Source: an uncultured Subdoligranulum sp. (GTDB lineage: Bacteria; Bacillota; Clostridia; Christensenellales; CAG-314). Taken from it: a stretch of 8,800 nucleotides of DNA. The stretch lies in the NCBI GenBank assembly GCA_900551395.1, contig URVX01000038.1:1-8800 (forward strand). The letters run 5' to 3'. This document shows positions 5,831-8,800 of the stretch, one piece after another. How positions within the stretch are numbered: position 1 is the first letter of the stretch; every line of letters begins with the position of its first letter. The notes below the pieces were generated by a model. It was not told the DNA's origin. It made no database searches and saw nothing but the letters and a program-made list of their open reading frames with translations. The translations under genes were made by a program, and so were the position numbers.

Positions 5831-5853
5831 TAAAATTTACAAAGGAGAGAATT

Positions 5854-8800
5854 ATGGGAACAATCAACAAAAAACTAAAAGACATTTCGCCCGTCAGAGT
5901 GAATCTGGAGGCGGGCAACGCAGGCGGCGTGGAATATGACATGAAAACAGGCGGCTTGAGGCTTACAAAAACGCTTGCCGAGCTGCCGGGCAGCAAAATG
6001 CCGCTCAACCTCAAGCTTCTTTACGACGCGGCGCACGGCGGTTGGAGATTCAATTACGAGCAGTATCTGACGCCGAAAAGCAATATACTGGGCTGGACGT
6101 TTTCGCAGGACAAGCCGGACTTCATATATGCCGACGGCAGCATGGAGGACAGATATTTTTATGCGGCAAATCAGATAGTGTATGAAAACGCTCTGAGCGA
6201 CACAGGCGTTGAGGCTTACGGCTATTTTGAAAACGAGACCTGTCTCAACCTGAAGCAAACGTCGACCGGCTGGAAAATCGAGGACTTGTCGGGCAACAGC
6301 CTGACCTTCGACAGCGCATACAGGCTTACGTCCGCAAAGGACGTTTACGGACACACGACTACAATCACCACGAGCACGATAACGGACGGCGAGGGCAACG
6401 TATGCAATTTCATGCGGTCGGGCGACGGCATGACGTTGGAGATAAGAAGCTACAACAAGCGTTTCGAGCTGACTCCCGTCACCGTATCGGGAAGCAGCGG
6501 CTGGTATATGCTGGCGGAGTACGATGCCGAGTGGGACGAGTCGGGCGGGGTTGCGCAACAGACCTGCCTTGCAAGGAGCTTTTATCGCCTGCAAAGCGGC
6601 AAATTGACGTGCGTTTACGACGGCTTTACTTCGGTGGAAGCAACCTTTTCAGGCAACTGGGCGACCTCGCTTGTCAAAAAGGAATACGCGGACTACGGCG
6701 CGAGCGGCAGCGGAACAAGCTGGACTCTTTCGTTTGCAAACGGCGAAACTACCGAGAGCTACAGCGACTTCACTCACACGGCGGACGAAAAGTATTCGTT
6801 CAAGGACAAAAAGGGGATAAAAACGGAATACGGACTAGTGCGTTACGACAGCAACCACCCCGACCTGTTAAAATACGCAAGCATAACGGTGGACGGGCTG
6901 TTCAACGTGCCGGACAGAACGGTCACCACCAATTATCTTGTAGAAAACTATGCCGGGAATCCGATCACTGAAAAGGATTTTTCCGTCGTGTCAATAGAAG
7001 ACGAAATAGCGCGCCTTAATTTCAACTACGCCACTTCGTATATAACCAACAAAAACGGAACAGCTATAGCCGGCTTCAATCTTCTGTCGCGGCAGGAGCT
7101 GTTAAACATATTTCTTGCCATGAGAAAGGGGACTCGGTGCGTGAGCGTGTACATGAACACATACTGTTACGACACGACTGCAATGCCTCTCAAATTCAGA
7201 GGGTTCGAGCTGAAAAATCTTGCGCCGGTGGTGTGCACGGACTACCTGGACGAGGACGGACACAGCCGCTACAAGACTTATACCGTGTATCAGGTGGATA
7301 TGACGGGCACGACCGGGTATGCAATCAAGGAGACGACGCAGCTTGTCAAGGGAAACAAATTTTACGTGTCGTACAAGTGCTACAACTCCAAATTCGAGCT
7401 GGTTAAGGAAAAGGGCTACGACGGCGTTGAAAAGGAATATACCTACGACGCTGACGGACTTTTAACTTGCGAAAAAGCGGGCGGCTCCTCCGCCTACGTA
7501 AAGACGGATTATGCCTTCGAGCAAAAGACCGAATCGGGAGAAACGGTTTACGAGGAAAAGAGCGCGTTTTACGTAGACGGACAGGAGCGCACGACGAGAA
7601 ACGTCTACGACGCCAAAAAGGAGCTTAAATACTCCGAGGACGCCAACGGCAACAAGACGACGCCCGTGTTTTCAAACGACATGCTGTCCTCCGTCAAGGT
7701 CAACGGAACGGAAAAAATGTCCTACGCCTACGAAAACAATCGCTTGAAAACCTTGACTCACAACAGAACAAAGTACAAGTTCGGCTACGGAAAAGGTTGC
7801 CTGAGCTCCATAGGCTACGAAACCATAAACAGCCTTTACAGCAAAAGGATAGAGTTCGTTACGTTGAACCGCACGACAACCGACGACGTGAAAACCGTTC
7901 AGTACAGCACGGACACAAACAGCTACAAGGAAAGATATACCTATGACAAAAACGGCAGACTGCTCAAAAAGGATGAGGGCGCAACGACTTTTGCAAACGT
8001 CATAGAAAACGCATATCTCGAAGCGGAAGACAACGGTCTCAAGCCCTCCGTGTTGAATTATACTATTGACAAAAAAGCCAAGCTCAAGTATACTTATACT
8101 TACGACGGCAACAGAAAGCGCGTCACAAGGGTGACGGTTGCAAACACCGACAACAACGCGGTAAAATATGTCAAGAACATAAGCTACGACGGCTACGACA
8201 GAGTGACGACGGAAAGCTACGGGGACATATCATATATGTATACGAGAGAAGACGGAAACGATTCTCCCGACGAAAAAATAAGAGCAGCAAGCACGTTGTC
8301 ATTGCCGTATCAGCATGAGTCAATTTATAGTTATGATGCGCTCAACAGAATAACGCAGAAACAAACCGTGCGCAGATATTGGAGTATGTACCCCATAAAC
8401 GGCACGTCGCAGCATGTGTTTTACCAGACCTATGATTATCATGCAGGGAAAAGCGGAACAAACGAGACAACCGGGCGGGTAAAGTCCGAGAAATTCTATC
8501 CTCAAAGCAGCGCAACGCCTACAGAGCAATACGAGTATTCCTACGACGCCAACGGAAACGTAACGTGCAAACGTCAGTTCAACAGCACAGGCATACTTAC
8601 GGCGACAACGAATTACGGCTACAGCGATTCGTACTGGAAAGACCAGCTCACAAGCTGGGGAAGTTACGGAACAAGCTCCTTTGTCTACGACAGCGCGGGC
8701 AACCCGACCAAGTACAAGGGAAAGACGCTTACATGGCAGGGCAAAAAGCTCGTCAAATATGCCAACTCAACTTTGTCCTACATGGATTTGAGCTACGACG
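5854..8800 (+). CDS. RHS/YD-repeat protein, 3'-truncated by window edge
   Basis: The frame stays open from the ATG at 5854 to the window edge: 982 codons and no stop. AAAGGAGAG (5841-5849) ends 4 bases before the start. The N-terminus, MGTINKKLKDISPVRVNLEA, has no Sec signal, lipobox or transmembrane segment. Residues about 17-115 look like the usual entry of an RHS shell (VNLEAGN, then PLNLKLLYD, ILGWTF and a YADGS strand), followed by LTFDSAYRLTSAKDVYGH near 150-166. YD motifs with irregular spacing begin at Y529 (YTYDADGLL), Y585 (VYDAKKEL region), Y624 (YAYENNRL), Y695 (YTYDKNGRLL), Y748 (YTYDGNRKR), Y778 (SYDGYDRV), Y825 (YSYDALNRI), Y895 (YSYDANGNV) and Y945 (VYDSAGNPTKYKGKTLTW). Such proteins fold into hollow beta-shells and often carry a variable C-terminal toxin cut off after an RHS core; here the core and any toxin lie past the edge. 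A toxin, a wall protein or an adhesin are all possible. The family assignment is secure; the function is not. Confidence 0.92.
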   Translation, partial: MGTINKKLKDISPVRVNLEAGNAGGVEYDMKTGGLRLTKTLAELPGSKMPLNLKLLYDAAHGGWRFNYEQYLTPKSNILGWTFSQDKPDFIYADGSMEDRYFYAANQIVYENALSDTGVEAYGYFENETCLNLKQTSTGWKIEDLSGNSLTFDSAYRLTSAKDVYGHTTTITTSTITDGEGNVCNFMRSGDGMTLEIRSYNKRFELTPVTVSGSSGWYMLAEYDAEWDESGGVAQQTCLARSFYRLQSGKLTCVYDGFTSVEATFSGNWATSLVKKEYADYGASGSGTSWTLSFANGETTESYSDFTHTADEKYSFKDKKGIKTEYGLVRYDSNHPDLLKYASITVDGLFNVPDRTVTTNYLVENYAGNPITEKDFSVVSIEDEIARLNFNYATSYITNKNGTAIAGFNLLSRQELLNIFLAMRKGTRCVSVYMNTYCYDTTAMPLKFRGFELKNLAPVVCTDYLDEDGHSRYKTYTVYQVDMTGTTGYAIKETTQLVKGNKFYVSYKCYNSKFELVKEKGYDGVEKEYTYDADGLLTCEKAGGSSAYVKTDYAFEQKTESGETVYEEKSAFYVDGQERTTRNVYDAKKELKYSEDANGNKTTPVFSNDMLSSVKVNGTEKMSYAYENNRLKTLTHNRTKYKFGYGKGCLSSIGYETINSLYSKRIEFVTLNRTTTDDVKTVQYSTDTNSYKERYTYDKNGRLLKKDEGATTFANVIENAYLEAEDNGLKPSVLNYTIDKKAKLKYTYTYDGNRKRVTRVTVANTDNNAVKYVKNISYDGYDRVTTESYGDISYMYTREDGNDSPDEKIRAASTLSLPYQHESIYSYDALNRITQKQTVRRYWSMYPINGTSQHVFYQTYDYHAGKSGTNETTGRVKSEKFYPQSSATPTEQYEYSYDANGNVTCKRQFNSTGILTATTNYGYSDSYWKDQLTSWGSYGTSSFVYDSAGNPTKYKGKTLTWQGKKLVKYANSTLSYMDLSYD

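Larger units (their letters stand above)
5392..5853. other. Divergent intergenic region, 462 bases without a credible gene
   Basis: This gap separates the divergently transcribed kinase and RHS genes. The left end holds the kinase leader, promoter and operator-like repeat. An imperfect inverted repeat, CGTAA(A)GG / CCTTACG, lies at 5464-5486 just upstream. From about 5580 to 5780 the sequence is distinctly AT-rich. The right end holds a good plus-strand promoter, a terminator-like hairpin and the RHS ribosome binding site. Open frames here, such as a 102-codon minus-strand frame beginning with TTG at 5826, lack ribosome binding sites and recognisable domains. I see no tRNA, known riboswitch or attachment-site repeat. 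Confidence 0.7.

Noticed and set aside
5771..5833. 20-codon plus-strand frame (MKKRKTNSRGFVFCLLQHKK) as a leader peptide for attenuation
   Set aside because: Its ATG overlaps the predicted -10 box, so the RNA would start after it, and it has no ribosome binding site. It could be reconsidered only if transcription begins at the upstream candidate promoter.
5875..6594. 239-codon minus-strand open frame opposite the RHS gene start
   Set aside because: The plus-strand frame shows RHS features, a good promoter and a ribosome binding site; the antisense frame shows none.

Overview
This 8.8 kb window reads as ordinary bacterial chromosome using the standard genetic code. It has moderate GC, clear GGAG-type ribosome binding sites and sigma-A/sigma-70-like promoters. 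A compact alanyl-tRNA synthetase, a pyrophosphate-type phosphofructokinase, a clostridial-type (CD0519/CD1768-like) membrane protein and a large YD-repeat protein without a Sec signal together suggest an anaerobic Clostridia-like Firmicute, perhaps a gut lineage. That placement is inference from gene content; no rRNA or other phylogenetic marker was compared.

Layout. Positions 1-1551 (+) hold the 3' part of alaS, whose start lies before the window. It is followed after 10 bases by a small cytoplasmic cyclophilin (1562-2047, +), probably in the same operon. A rho-independent terminator (2054-2085) separates these from a cyclase/kynurenine-formamidase-family gene (2098-2652, +), whose start lies only 12 bases past the T-run. 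A strong promoter (2689-2717) then drives a polytopic membrane protein with nucleoside-recognition (Gate) character (2748-4079, +). A bidirectional terminator (4095-4123) ends that gene and also the convergent gene on the minus strand, a PPi-dependent phosphofructokinase (4126-5391, -). The kinase gene has its own near-consensus promoter, with a palindrome over the -35 box.

The stretch 5392-5853 is a gene-free, partly AT-rich divergent intergenic region. It carries the kinase promoter on one side. On the other side are two candidate plus-strand promoters and a terminator-like hairpin in the leader of the last gene. From 5854 to the right edge a single frame stays open without a stop: an RHS/YD-repeat protein of at least 982 residues. 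The RHS core boundary, any C-terminal toxin domain and any immunity gene would lie beyond the window.

The first five genes are housekeeping or metabolic: translation, protein folding, a metal-dependent hydrolase, transport and glycolysis. They share no obvious pathway. The RHS gene is the only accessory-type element and the most likely entry to something new, but its diagnostic C-terminus is not visible. I found no tRNA, rRNA, insertion sequence, CRISPR array or phage gene.
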